A stretch of DNA of 64,000 nucleotides. It comes from Pseudomonadota bacterium (lineage in GTDB: Bacteria > Pseudomonadota > Gammaproteobacteria > Burkholderiales > Burkholderiaceae_C). The notes below the pieces were generated by a model. That model did not search any database, was not told the DNA's origin, and saw only the letters and a list, made by a program, of their open reading frames with translations. The stretch spans positions 33,576 through 97,575 of the forward strand of contig JAIUOW010000021.1 in the NCBI GenBank assembly GCA_020161775.1. The letters are read 5' to 3'. The translations under genes and the position numbers were made by a program. How positions within the stretch are numbered: position 1 is the stretch's first letter; every line of letters starts with the position of its first letter. Below are positions 24,530-34,636 of the stretch, piece after piece.

Positions 24530-25006
24530 TCAACCCTGGGCGGCCTTCTTGGCCGATTTCTGCTTGGGCGGCTTGGCCCGCTTGATTTGCCCGCCGGACG
24601 TGAGGCGCTGGTTGCCCAGCACGCGCAGCGTCTTGATTTCGGGCCGCTGGCCGGCGCGCTTGCTGTACTTGATGACCTTCACATCGCGCGGGCCGGGCAT
24701 GCGGTCCTCGTCCTCGGCCTTGACCTTGGCGGGCTTGGGCCGCCACAGCACCAGCAGCTTGCCGATGTGCTGGATCGGCGCGGCGTTCAGCTCGTCGGCC
24801 AGGGCCTGGTACATGGCCTCGCGCTGGACGCGGTCGTCGCCCAGCACGCGGACCTTGATCAGGCCGTGGGCGTTCAATGCAGCGTCGGTTTCCTTCTTGA
24901 CGGCGGCGGTCAGGCCGTCGTTGCCGATCATGACCACCGGTGACAGGTGATGGGCTTCGGCGCGGTGTTCCTTGCGCTGGGCGATGGTGAGTTGGATTTG
25001 GGGCAT
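24530..25006 (-). CDS. yhbY: YhbY-family CRM-domain RNA-binding protein
   Basis: 158 aa. The CRM (KH-like) domain occupies the first 95 residues ([22 protein letters not shown], with the GNDGLT loop). A C-terminal basic, proline-rich tail of about 60 residues is longer than in the short gammaproteobacterial protein. The family associates with pre-50S ribosomal particles. The start at 25006 is chosen at MPQIQLT; the frame to 25042 overlaps rlmE. Divergent from rlmE with only 20 bp between the start codons. Confidence 0.9.
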   Translation of the reverse strand: MPQIQLTIAQRKEHRAEAHHLSPVVMIGNDGLTAAVKKETDAALNAHGLIKVRVLGDDRVQREAMYQALADELNAAPIQHIGKLLVLWRPKPAKVKAEDEDRMPGPRDVKVIKYSKRAGQRPEIKTLRVLGNQRLTSGGQIKRAKPPKQKSAKKAAQG

Positions 25007-25026
25007 ACCCGTATTATCGAGGCAGG

Positions 25027-25704
25027 ATGAAAGCCAAACCAAAGAGCGGCAAGGTCAACAAGGCCTGGCTGCACGATCACATCAACGACCCCTGGGTCAA
25101 GCTCGCGACCAAGGAGGGCTACCGTGCCCGTGCGGCCTACAAGCTCAGGGAAATCGATGAAACGCTGGGCCTGATCAAACCCGGCCACCTGGTGGTGGAC
25201 CTGGGCTCCACGCCCGGCGCCTGGAGCCAGTATGTACGTCGAAAGCTCTCGCCGGGTGGCGCGGCATCGGGTACGCTGAACGGCACCATCATCGCGCTGG
25301 ACTTGCTGCCCATGGAGCCGATCGAGGGGGTGACCTTCATTCATGGCGACTTTCGCGAGCCCGATGTGCTGGCCCGGCTGGAGGCGGAACTGACAGGCCG
25401 GCAGGCCGACGTGGTGGTGTCCGACATGGCGCCCAACCTGTCGGGCATCGAATCCGCCGATGCAGCCCGGGTGGAGCACCTGATCGAGCTGGCCATTGAA
25501 TTCGCCCAAGGGCACCTGAAACCCGACGGCGCGCTGGTGGCCAAGGTGTTCCATGGCAGCGGCTACAGCCAGCTGGTGAATCTTTTCAAGGCGAACTTCC
25601 GCATCGTCAAACCGCTCAAACCCAAAGCGTCGCGTGACCGGTCATCAGAGACCTTCCTGATCGGCATGGGCCTCAAGCCGACAGCCGGCGGGCCGAAATC
25701 CTGA
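25027..25704 (+). CDS. rlmE: 23S rRNA (uridine-2'-O)-methyltransferase RlmE
   Basis: FtsJ/RrmJ methyltransferase that modifies U2552 of 23S rRNA in the 50S subunit. 225 aa. RAAYKL with the first catalytic Lys39, the SAM motif [14 protein letters not shown], the [12 protein letters not shown] aspartate, the ALVAKVFHG lysine and the [11 protein letters not shown] glutamate complete the K-D-K-E set. It precedes ftsH as in most proteobacteria. A TATTAT at 25012-25017 would place the transcript start within a few bases of the ATG. Confidence 0.96.
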   Translation: MKAKPKSGKVNKAWLHDHINDPWVKLATKEGYRARAAYKLREIDETLGLIKPGHLVVDLGSTPGAWSQYVRRKLSPGGAASGTLNGTIIALDLLPMEPIEGVTFIHGDFREPDVLARLEAELTGRQADVVVSDMAPNLSGIESADAARVEHLIELAIEFAQGHLKPDGALVAKVFHGSGYSQLVNLFKANFRIVKPLKPKASRDRSSETFLIGMGLKPTAGGPKS

Positions 25705-25816
25705 GGCTGAAGTCCTTGTTTGCCCTATGGATTCCGTAGCGAAAATACATCATTGCCTTGCTTGAAACACCTAAAATGGGGCGCAAGTAGTCCTCACGTC
25801 TTCCCCGGAGCCTCAG

Positions 25817-27733
<1,917 letters not shown>

Positions 27734-27753
27734 AACCGCCGGTAGACGCACAC

Positions 27754-27779
27754 AAAAGGGACCTTCGCGGTCCCTTTTT
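27754..27779 (+). terminator. Intrinsic terminator after ftsH
   Basis: AAAAGGGACC (27754-27763) pairs with GGTCCCTTTT (27769-27778) around a UUCG-type loop and ends in five T residues. folP starts 30 bp later, so folP-glmM likely depend on read-through or a promoter within the gap. Confidence 0.88.
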
Positions 27780-27808
27780 CACGATCCGTCTGCAGCACAA
27801 TCCGGCCT

Positions 27809-28663
27809 ATGATCTGGCAAACATCCCGCTTTCGCATCGACCTTTCGCGCCCGCGCGTGATGGGCATCGTCAACGTCACGCCGGACTCGTTTTCAGACGG
27901 TGGCCTGCATGAAAGCACCCGCGCTGCCCTGGCGCATTGCGAGGCGCTGGTGGCCCAAGGCGCTGACATCCTGGACATTGGCGGTGAATCCAGCCGGCCT
28001 GGCACCGCCCCTGTGCCGCTGGAGCAGGAACTGGCCCGTGTGCTGCCCGTGCTGCGCGAGGCCGTGACCCTGGGCGTGCCGGTTTCCGTGGACACCTACA
28101 AGCCCGAAGTCATGCGCCGGGCGCTGGACCTGGGCGCGGACATCATCAACGACATCTGGGCTCTGCGCCAGGCGGGGGCGCGCGAGGCGGTCGTCGCCCA
28201 TGCGAGTTGCGGCGTCTGCCTGATGCACATGCACGGCGAGCCGCAGACCATGCAGCGCTCGCCCCTGGATGGCGACGCTGTGCCACAGGTGCTGGCCTTC
28301 CTGCGCGAGCAGACCGGCGCGTTGCAGGCGCTGGGGGTGGACGCCGCGCGCATCGCCTGGGACCCGGGCATCGGCTTTGGCAAGACCGTGGAGCAGAACT
28401 TTGCGCTGCTGGCCCGTCAGGCCGAGCTGCTGGTGGACGGCTACCCGCTGCTGGCGGGCTGGTCGCGCAAGTCGTCGCTGGGCAGCGTCACGGGGCAGCC
28501 GGTGAACGACCGCCTGGAAGCCAGCGTCACGGCGGCGGTGCTGGCGGTGGAACGGGGCGCACGCGTGGTGCGGGTGCATGATGTGCGCGAAACCGTGGCC
28601 GCGCTGAAGGTGCTGGCCGCTACAATTTCGATAGCAGAGCAACCGATGGGGACAACGGCATGA
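27809..28663 (+). CDS. folP: Dihydropteroate synthase
   Basis: Condenses p-aminobenzoate with hydroxymethyl-dihydropterin diphosphate in folate synthesis; the sulfonamide target. 284-aa TIM barrel with the two DHPS signatures [16 protein letters not shown] and [13 protein letters not shown], and the late WSRKSSLG phosphate-binding motif. The stop overlaps the glmM start by 4 bp. Confidence 0.97.
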   Translation: MIWQTSRFRIDLSRPRVMGIVNVTPDSFSDGGLHESTRAALAHCEALVAQGADILDIGGESSRPGTAPVPLEQELARVLPVLREAVTLGVPVSVDTYKPEVMRRALDLGADIINDIWALRQAGAREAVVAHASCGVCLMHMHGEPQTMQRSPLDGDAVPQVLAFLREQTGALQALGVDAARIAWDPGIGFGKTVEQNFALLARQAELLVDGYPLLAGWSRKSSLGSVTGQPVNDRLEASVTAAVLAVERGARVVRVHDVRETVAALKVLAATISIAEQPMGTTA

Positions 28664-29994
28664 GCAGAAAGTACTTTGGCACCGACGGCATCCGCGGCAC
28701 GGTGGGCCAGGCCCCCATCACCCCGGACTTCGTGCTGCGTCTGGCCCATGCCGTGGGCCGCGTGCTCAAGCGCAGCGAAGACCGCCCCACGGTACTGATC
28801 GGCAAGGACACCCGCATCTCCGGCTACATGCTGGAAAGCGCGCTGGAGTCCGGCTTCAATTCCGCCGGGGTGGACGTGGTGCTGCTGGGGCCGCTGCCCA
28901 CGCCGGGCGTCGCCTACCTGACGCGTGCCCAGCGCGCCAGCTTGGGCGTGGTGATCAGCGCCAGCCACAACGCCTTCCCGGACAACGGCATCAAGTTTTT
29001 CAGCGCGCAGGGCACCAAGCTGCCCGATGCGTGGGAGCTGGCCGTCGAGGCCGCGCTGGACGAGCCCCCCGTGTGGGCGGATTCGGCGTCGCTGGGCAAG
29101 GCCCGCCGGCTCGATGATGCAGCCGGGCGCTACATCGAGTTCTGCAAAGCCACCTTTGCCAACGACCTGACGCTCAAGGGCTTGCGCATCGTGGTGGACG
29201 GCGCCCATGGCGCGGCGTACCACATCGCGCCCAAGGTGTTCCATGAGCTGGGCGCTGAAGTCATTGCCATCGGCTGCGCGCCGGACGGCCTGAACATCAA
29301 CCATGAGGTGGGTGCCACCCACCCCGAGGCGCTGGTGCGCTCGGTCAAGGCCAACCGCGCCGACTACGGCATCGCGCTGGACGGTGATGCCGACCGGCTG
29401 CAGATGGTGGACGCCAGCGGCCGCCTGTACAACGGTGACGAGGTGCTGTACCTGATGGTGGCCGAGCGCCTGGCACGCGGCGAAGCCGTGCCCGGCGTGG
29501 TGGGCACGCTGATGACCAACATGGCGGTGGAGGTGGCGCTTAAGGCAAAAGGCGTGCAGTTCGTGCGCGCCAAGGTCGGTGACCGCTATGTGCTGGAAGA
29601 GCTTGAAAAGCACAAATGGCTGCTGGGCGGCGAGGGCTCGGGCCATCTGCTGGCGCTGGACAAGCACACCACCGGCGATGGTCTGATCAGCGCGCTGCAG
29701 GTGCTGCAGGCCTGCGTGCGTGGCGGCAAGAGCCTGTCGCAGCTGCTGGCGGACGTGACGCTGTTTCCGCAGACGCTCATCAACGTGCGCCTGCGCCCCG
29801 GCCAGGACTGGAAGGCCAACACGCTGCTGGCGTCCGAGACGCAGGCGGTGGAGGCTGAGCTGGCCGCCACCGGCCGGGTGCTGATCCGCGCCAGCGGCAC
29901 CGAGCCGCTGCTGCGTGTGATGGTGGAAGCCCGCAGCGAGCCACAGGCTCTGGCCTGCGCGCAGCGGCTGGTGGACGCCGCCAAGGCGGGTTGA
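28660..29994 (+). CDS. glmM: Phosphoglucosamine mutase
   Basis: Interconverts glucosamine 6- and 1-phosphate for UDP-GlcNAc, feeding peptidoglycan and lipid A. 444 aa. The phosphoserine Ser102 lies in [14 protein letters not shown], the metal-binding loop is [11 protein letters not shown], the sugar-binding loop [12 protein letters not shown], and the C-terminal phosphate loop [16 protein letters not shown] overlap with folP. It converges on the arsenic operon with a 10-bp gap. Confidence 0.98.
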   Translation: MSRKYFGTDGIRGTVGQAPITPDFVLRLAHAVGRVLKRSEDRPTVLIGKDTRISGYMLESALESGFNSAGVDVVLLGPLPTPGVAYLTRAQRASLGVVISASHNAFPDNGIKFFSAQGTKLPDAWELAVEAALDEPPVWADSASLGKARRLDDAAGRYIEFCKATFANDLTLKGLRIVVDGAHGAAYHIAPKVFHELGAEVIAIGCAPDGLNINHEVGATHPEALVRSVKANRADYGIALDGDADRLQMVDASGRLYNGDEVLYLMVAERLARGEAVPGVVGTLMTNMAVEVALKAKGVQFVRAKVGDRYVLEELEKHKWLLGGEGSGHLLALDKHTTGDGLISALQVLQACVRGGKSLSQLLADVTLFPQTLINVRLRPGQDWKANTLLASETQAVEAELAATGRVLIRASGTEPLLRVMVEARSEPQALACAQRLVDAAKAG

Positions 29995-30004
29995 CGTGGG
30001 GGCC

Positions 30005-31030
30005 TCAGGCCCGCTCTGACGGGAACCAGTGCTGCGTCCGGTTGACCAGCGCCACCAGTGACAGCATCACGGGAACCTCCACCAGCACACCCACCACGGT
30101 CGCCAGCGCAGCGCCCGAGTTCAGCCCGAACAATGAAATGGCCACGGCCACAGCCAGCTCAAAGAAATTGGACGTGCCGATCAGGCAGGCGGGCCCGGCC
30201 ACGTTGTGCGGCAGGCGCAGCAGCTTTGCACCGGCCAGGCTGACGGCAAAAATGCCGTAGCTTTGCAGGATCAGTGGCACTGCGATCATGGCAATCACCA
30301 GCGGCTTGGCCACCAGCGTTGCGGCCTGAAATCCAAACAGCAGCACCACGGTGGCGATCAGCCCGACGATGGACCAGGGTTTGAGCCGCGCAACGAAGTC
30401 GCTCACGGCCTGCGGCGAGCGGCGCAGCAGCATGTGCCGTGTGGCCATGCCGGCCAGCAGGGGCAGCACCACATAGAGCACGGTGGACAGCAGCAGCGTC
30501 TGCCACGGGACCGTCAGGTCGGTCACGCCCAGCAGGAACGCCGCGATGGGCGCGAACGCAACCACCATGACGATATCGTTGATCGACACCTGCACCAGCG
30601 TGTAGTTGGCATCACCGCGCACCAGCTGGCTCCACACGAACACCATGGCCGTGCAGGGCGCCACACCCAGCAGGATCATGCCGGCGATGTATTCGTTGGC
30701 CGACTGCGGGTCCACCCAGGGCGCGAACACATAGCGAAAGAACAGCACGCCCAGAGCGGCCATGGTGAAGGGCTTGACCAGCCAATTGACCACCAGTGTC
30801 AGCACCAGGCCGCGCGGCTTGCGGCCAACGTCTTTCACGGACGTCCAGTCGATCTGGATCATCATGGGGTAGATCATGACCCAGATGAACACGGCCACCA
30901 CCAGGTTCACATGGGCGAACTCCATCGCAGCCACGGCCGCGAACAGACCCGGAACGACCAGGCCGGTCCCGATCCCCGCCAGAATCCCCAACCCGACCCA
31001 GACCGTCAGATAGCGCTCAAACAAGCCCAT
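30005..31030 (-). CDS. acr3: Arsenite efflux transporter, ACR3 family
   Basis: Exports As(III) as arsenite across the inner membrane by secondary transport. 341 aa with about ten hydrophobic helices. It starts [19 protein letters not shown] and carries the family motif [15 protein letters not shown] with the conserved membrane cysteine, and a [32 protein letters not shown] region near the C-terminus. The ATG directly follows the arsC stop. Last gene of the five-gene ars operon. Confidence 0.94.
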   Translation of the reverse strand: MGLFERYLTVWVGLGILAGIGTGLVVPGLFAAVAAMEFAHVNLVVAVFIWVMIYPMMIQIDWTSVKDVGRKPRGLVLTLVVNWLVKPFTMAALGVLFFRYVFAPWVDPQSANEYIAGMILLGVAPCTAMVFVWSQLVRGDANYTLVQVSINDIVMVVAFAPIAAFLLGVTDLTVPWQTLLLSTVLYVVLPLLAGMATRHMLLRRSPQAVSDFVARLKPWSIVGLIATVVLLFGFQAATLVAKPLVIAMIAVPLILQSYGIFAVSLAGAKLLRLPHNVAGPACLIGTSNFFELAVAVAISLFGLNSGAALATVVGVLVEVPVMLSLVALVNRTQHWFPSERA

Positions 31031-31543
31031 TTATGCCGCCTGTTCTGTTGGGGCCATGGCGCGTGCCTCGCGCTGCAGCGAAAGTTTGTCAACACTGCCT
31101 GGCGGCAGGTTGACCAGCAGTTCCACCCGGCGGCGGATGGCGTGCAAGGTCTGGCGAAAAGCTTCAAGCTTTTGCGCATCCGTGCCGTCGATGGCGGACG
31201 GGTCGGCATAGCCCCAGTGCGCCGTGGCCGGCTGGCCCGGCCAGTAGGGGCAGACCTCGCCCGCGGCGTTGTCGCACACGGTGATCACCAGGTCCATGTG
31301 GGGTGCGTCGGGCAGGGCGAATTCGTCCCAGCTCTTGCTGCGCAGGCCCTCGGTGGCCATGCCGGCAGCCCGCAGCACCTGCAGGCCCAGCGGGTTGGGC
31401 TGCTGGTTGTCGCGCGGGCTGCTGCCGGCAGAAAACGCCTTGAAGCGCCCGTGGCCAATGTGGTTGAGCGTGGCTTCGGCCAGGATGCTGCGTGCGGAGT
31501 TGTGCGTGCACAGAAACAGCACATTGATGGGTGGGTGGCTCAT
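31031..31543 (-). CDS. arsC: Arsenate reductase, low-molecular-weight phosphatase type
   Basis: Reduces arsenate to arsenite for Acr3. 170 aa. The PTPase P-loop CTHNSARS has nucleophile Cys12 and Arg18. Further cysteines in TVCDNAAGEVCPYWPG match the second and third redox cysteines of thioredoxin-coupled ArsC. The C-terminal extension (after about 140) is helical. Start at 31543 (MSHPPINVLFLC), 12 bp after arsI. Confidence 0.93.
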   Translation of the reverse strand: MSHPPINVLFLCTHNSARSILAEATLNHIGHGRFKAFSAGSSPRDNQQPNPLGLQVLRAAGMATEGLRSKSWDEFALPDAPHMDLVITVCDNAAGEVCPYWPGQPATAHWGYADPSAIDGTDAQKLEAFRQTLHAIRRRVELLVNLPPGSVDKLSLQREARAMAPTEQAA

Positions 31544-31555
31544 GGCGGGGCCTTT

Positions 31556-31990
31556 TCAGCAGCAACCGGATTGGGGTGCGCAGCAGGCGCTGGCCTGTGC
31601 CGGCGCGGGCTTTGCCTGGCTGAACACCGGGATGCTGTCCAGCGTGTGGAACTGCTCCCAGGCCATGCCCTGCGGATCGGTCACCCAGTATTTGTCGCTG
31701 CGGGCGTAGCAGCAGGTGGTCTCGCCTTCGTCCAGCAGTGCCATGTCGGCCCGCGTGGCGTTGTCCTTCAGCGCGGCCAGTTCCTCGGCCGTGCCCACCT
31801 GGATGCCGAGGTGGTCCACGCCGGGCTTGTCACCGCGGGTGGAGATCGCAAAGTTCACCGGCGGGTCTTCCAGCATCCACTTGGCATAGTCGGCTTCGGT
31901 GCGGGCCGGGGGCTGGTTGAACATGGCCGAGTAAAAGGCAATATTTTTGGGCAGGTCGTCCACGTGCATGTGGACATGAAAGCGCTTCAT
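31556..31990 (-). CDS. arsI: ArsI-type C-As lyase (VOC-fold dioxygenase, CadI-like)
   Basis: 144 aa, vicinal-oxygen-chelate fold. ArsI proteins use Fe(II) and O2 to cleave the carbon-arsenic bond of trivalent organoarsenicals. The metal set is consistent: His5 (RFHVHMHV), His60 (GVDHLG) and Glu112 (WEQFH). The As(III)-binding vicinal pair Cys93-Cys94 is present (ETTCCYARSDKYW). The C-terminal tail adds two more cysteine pairs (Cys136-137 and Cys143-144). The start at 31990 has AGGAG upstream; the longer frame to 32335 lies inside the ATP-grasp gene. CadI-type cadmium-induced proteins are close relatives, so a pure metal role is an alternative. Confidence 0.85.
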   Translation of the reverse strand: MKRFHVHMHVDDLPKNIAFYSAMFNQPPARTEADYAKWMLEDPPVNFAISTRGDKPGVDHLGIQVGTAEELAALKDNATRADMALLDEGETTCCYARSDKYWVTDPQGMAWEQFHTLDSIPVFSQAKPAPAQASACCAPQSGCC

Positions 31991-32010
31991 GGGGTTCTCC
32001 TGAAAAAAAT

Positions 32011-33297
32011 TCAAAGGGGCAGGGAAGGCAGCACCACCACCGGCGAAAAGCCGCCGCCCGCGGTGCGGAAATTGGTTGTCTGGCCGGCCCAGGTGCGTGC
32101 GGCCAGCAGTTGCACCCGGCCGCGGTACGCATAGGCGCGCAGGTCCAGCTTCAGGCGCGTGGGCGTGCCGTCCACATCCACCAGGCGCTCGCTGGGTGCA
32201 ACCAGCGCCTGCGCCACAAAGCCGCCGGCGATCACCTCGGCCCAGACCTTGCGCGTGATCTTGTCGCCACGCCAGGCCGCCTTGGCGCCGTAGCCGGCCA
32301 CCGGTTTGAAGAAAAGCTGCTTGCGCTGTGCCCACAGTGCATCGGCATTGGCGGGCGTGACGGCTTGTGTGGCGGGCACGACGGCGCGCAGCGTGGCGCG
32401 GTCCACTTCGTCCACGCCCCAGGCTGCCAGCAAGGCGTCGTTGCCCAGCGTGATGAGGTTGCGTTTGTCCGCCTGCAGCGCGTGCACGCGCGGGTGGGGC
32501 GTGACGACAGCGGCGCCCGCCACATAGGCCTGGCGCAGCGCGGCATGGGCCGGGTCTGACAGGTCAAAGTCCGTCAGCCGGTTGTAGACCATGTCCACCG
32601 CCAGGCCACCGGGCACGGCCGGGTGCCACAGCTGGCCGTCGCGCCACTGCAGCGTGCGCGCATCGGCCACCACGGCCACCAGGCCCTGCGATGCGAACAG
32701 CGCGCGGGCCAACGCAAATTCTGGCGCGAGGTACTGCGCTTGCGGCGCATCGTCCACGACCAACACGGTGCGCAGTGGCGCATCACCGCGCTGGGCCCGC
32801 CATTCGGCGCGGAACATGGCCATGAATTCGGCATCCAGCGACGGCAGGCCGGGCGCGGGGGCATTCATCAGCAAACCCATGGATTCGCAGCAAGCGTGGT
32901 GGGCGCGCGCCAGCGCCGCGTTCAGGAAGGCGCCACCCGCATTGGTGTTGATTTCGATCAGGCGCGGGCCGTCGGGGCTCAGGTGAAAGTCATAGCCCAT
33001 GAACACACCGGCCGGGCCAAAGGCATGCCGCGCAATCTGTGGTGCACGCTGGATCGCTTCGGCCTGCCAGGCAGGCAGGGCCATCACACGGTCCAGCGTG
33101 GCCACGGCCTGGGCCACGGCATCGCGCGTGGCCGGGTCCAGAAACACGGCGGTTTGCGAGAACAGGTGCGGGTGCGTGGTGGCCAGCTGCTGCGCCAGCC
33201 CGGCCAGCTGCGGGCTGTATTCCAGCTGGTCGCGCAACCGCCCGGCGTTCAGCGTGCGGCACATGCAACCCAGGTTGAGCGAATCGGCAAGATTCAT
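32011..33297 (-). CDS. Uncharacterised ATP-grasp enzyme in the ars operon (glutathionylspermidine-synthase-like motif order)
   Basis: 428 aa, cytoplasmic, no signal peptide. The metal-binding acidic motif RLIEINTNAGGAFLNA (Glu115, Asn117) comes first, while the nucleotide lysine loop FFKPVAGYGAKAAWRG (Lys331) comes later. This is the reverse of ordinary ATP-grasp enzymes and the order seen in glutathionylspermidine synthase and circularly permuted ATP-grasp ligases. Such enzymes join a carboxylate to an amine or thiol through an acyl phosphate. Cysteines at 11 and 13 (GCMC) lie near the N-terminus. It starts 10 bp after arsR and precedes arsI, so it is co-transcribed with arsenic genes. Ligase activity and an arsenic-related substrate are inference; the product is unknown. 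Confidence 0.6.
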   Translation of the reverse strand: MNLADSLNLGCMCRTLNAGRLRDQLEYSPQLAGLAQQLATTHPHLFSQTAVFLDPATRDAVAQAVATLDRVMALPAWQAEAIQRAPQIARHAFGPAGVFMGYDFHLSPDGPRLIEINTNAGGAFLNAALARAHHACCESMGLLMNAPAPGLPSLDAEFMAMFRAEWRAQRGDAPLRTVLVVDDAPQAQYLAPEFALARALFASQGLVAVVADARTLQWRDGQLWHPAVPGGLAVDMVYNRLTDFDLSDPAHAALRQAYVAGAAVVTPHPRVHALQADKRNLITLGNDALLAAWGVDEVDRATLRAVVPATQAVTPANADALWAQRKQLFFKPVAGYGAKAAWRGDKITRKVWAEVIAGGFVAQALVAPSERLVDVDGTPTRLKLDLRAYAYRGRVQLLAARTWAGQTTNFRTAGGGFSPVVVLPSLPL

Positions 33298-33307
33298 GGT
33301 GTGGCCC

Positions 33308-33655
33308 TCAGCAGGTGGTGCAACCGGCGGCGCCTGTGCTGCTCACCTCACACGCCGCGCCTTCACAGCAGTGCTCGGTCAGGTAGGCCAGCAGCGCGTT
33401 CATCCGGACAAAGCTGGCGCGATAGATCAGGTGGCGCCCGCGCGGCTCGCTGGTCACCAGCCCGGCATGGGCCAGCTCCTTCAGGTGGAACGACAGCGCG
33501 CTGGGCGCCACGTCCAGCTGCTGTGCCATGGCGCCGGGCGTCAGGCCCTCGGGCCCGGCCACCACCAGCGCTCGAAAGGCCCGCAGGCGCTGCGGCTGGG
33601 CCAGGGCGGCCAGCGATCGCACGGTGGCGGCTTCATCAACGGTGATCGTTTCCAT
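33308..33655 (-). CDS. arsR: ArsR-family arsenite-responsive repressor
   Basis: 115-aa winged-helix repressor of the ars operon. The recognition helix region is LDVAPSALSFHLKELAHAGLV; the DxCxC site of plasmid R773 ArsR is absent. Instead the C-terminus has Cys96, Cys97 and Cys102 (EHCCEGAAC), the arrangement of the Acidithiobacillus-type ArsR, plus Cys112 and Cys115. The start at 33655 lacks a Shine-Dalgarno sequence and lies where the transcript itself should begin. First gene of the operon. Confidence 0.93.
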   Translation of the reverse strand: METITVDEAATVRSLAALAQPQRLRAFRALVVAGPEGLTPGAMAQQLDVAPSALSFHLKELAHAGLVTSEPRGRHLIYRASFVRMNALLAYLTEHCCEGAACEVSSTGAAGCTTC

Positions 33656-33690
33656 ATTTCAATAATAGTTGAATGATTGAATTGATGCAA
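33655..33690 (-). promoter_or_regulatory. ars operon promoter and probable ArsR operator
   Basis: On the minus strand, TTGCAT (33690-33685) and TATTAT (33667-33662) are separated by 17 bp. The inverted repeat TTCAA (33658-33662) / TTGAA (33669-33673) overlaps the -10, which suits a repressor site. The expected transcript start is within a base or two of the arsR ATG, so the mRNA may be leaderless. Confidence 0.55.
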
Positions 33691-33704
33691 GTGACCGCCA
33701 TGGC

Positions 33705-33744
33705 CTGTCACAGCGTTGCAACCAATCTGCCACGTGGGTGTCAC
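33705..33744 (+). promoter_or_regulatory. Tandem Pho boxes upstream of olsB
   Basis: Four 7-bp half-sites repeat at exactly 11 bp: CTGTCAC (33705), TTGCAAC (33716), CTGCCAC (33727), GTGTCAC (33738), with 4-bp spacers. This is the PhoB box layout (consensus half CTGTCAT/C). A CACACT that could serve as -10 lies 10 bp further on (33755-33760), the distance expected for PhoB-activated promoters. It points at olsB, 62 bp downstream. Confidence 0.7.
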
Positions 33745-33805
33745 CCGGCCATCCCACACTGGCGCTCATCCCCTCGCATAAAGCACACAAGACAAGGAGA
33801 GCGCA

Positions 33806-34636
33806 ATGAACGAACTGCCCAGCCCCACCATGCCCCTGTCGCCGGTCTCCTTGCCCCGGGGGTCACTTCACCGGGGCGATCATCAGGTCATCGATCAGGC
33901 TGGGCGCGGCAGTATTTCGGTTTCGTGGGCGCGCCACCAGGATGAAGTCCGCCAGGCGCAACGCCTGAGGTTTGACGTGTTTGCCCGCGAAATGGGCGCG
34001 CGGCTGAACAGCCCCGTGGCCGGGCACGACGTGGACCTGTTTGATGACTATTGCGAGCACCTGCTGGTGCGTGACCTGGCCACGCAGCAGGTGGTGGGCA
34101 CCTACCGCGTGCTCACGCCGGCCCAGGCCCGCCGCGTGGGCAGCACCTACAGCGACACGGAATTTGACCTGACGCGCCTGCGCAGCCTGCGTGAGCGCAT
34201 GGTGGAGCTGGGCCGCAGCTGCGTGCACCCCGAGCACCGCCACGGCGGCGTGATCCTGGCGCTGTGGGGTGCGCTGGCGGAATTCATGGTGCGCAACCAG
34301 TTGGACACCATGATTGGCTGCGCCAGCATTCCCATGCTGCACAACGGCGTGGTCAGCGGTGACGCAGCAGCCAGCATCTGGCGCCAGGTCAGCCAGACGC
34401 ACCTGGCGCCGATTGATTTCCATGTGCGCCCGCGCCTGCCGTTGCCCATCGACAGGCTGGACGGCACGCTGGATATCGAGCCGCCCGCGCTCATCAGGGG
34501 CTACCTGCGCCTGGGCGCCAAGGTACTGGGCGCACCCGCCTGGGACCCGGACTTCAACACCGCCGACCTGCCGATGCTGATGCGCATTGCCGACCTGCCG
34601 GCGCGCTACCGCAAGCATTTTTTAGGTGCACGATGA
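33806..34636 (+). CDS. olsB: OlsB-like ornithine N-acyltransferase (hemolysin-like GNAT)
   Basis: 276 aa. OlsB transfers a 3-hydroxyacyl chain from ACP to ornithine, the first step to phosphorus-free ornithine lipids at the inner membrane. GNAT-fold features: RQAQRLRFDVFAREMGARL, the DLFDDYCEHLLVRD strand, VVGTYRVLTP, and ELGRSCVHPEHRHGGVILALWGAL, the family's acyl-donor region. AAGGAG precedes the ATG. It starts a three-gene operon with the metallophosphoesterase (ATGA overlap) and glycosyltransferase (ATGA overlap) and sits behind tandem Pho boxes. The second enzyme, OlsA, is not in the window. Another N-acyltransferase of the same family is possible. Confidence 0.78.
   Translation: MNELPSPTMPLSPVSLPRGSLHRGDHQVIDQAGRGSISVSWARHQDEVRQAQRLRFDVFAREMGARLNSPVAGHDVDLFDDYCEHLLVRDLATQQVVGTYRVLTPAQARRVGSTYSDTEFDLTRLRSLRERMVELGRSCVHPEHRHGGVILALWGALAEFMVRNQLDTMIGCASIPMLHNGVVSGDAAASIWRQVSQTHLAPIDFHVRPRLPLPIDRLDGTLDIEPPALIRGYLRLGAKVLGAPAWDPDFNTADLPMLMRIADLPARYRKHFLGAR

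Noticed and set aside
25761-25767. CTTGAAA heptamer upstream of ftsH, a match to the sigma-32 -35
   Set aside because: No CCCCAT-type -10 at the required distance, so a heat-shock promoter is not supported.
30206-32134. 642-aa plus-strand frame opposite acr3, arsC and arsI
   Set aside because: Low-complexity His/Gln/Gly-rich antisense translation.
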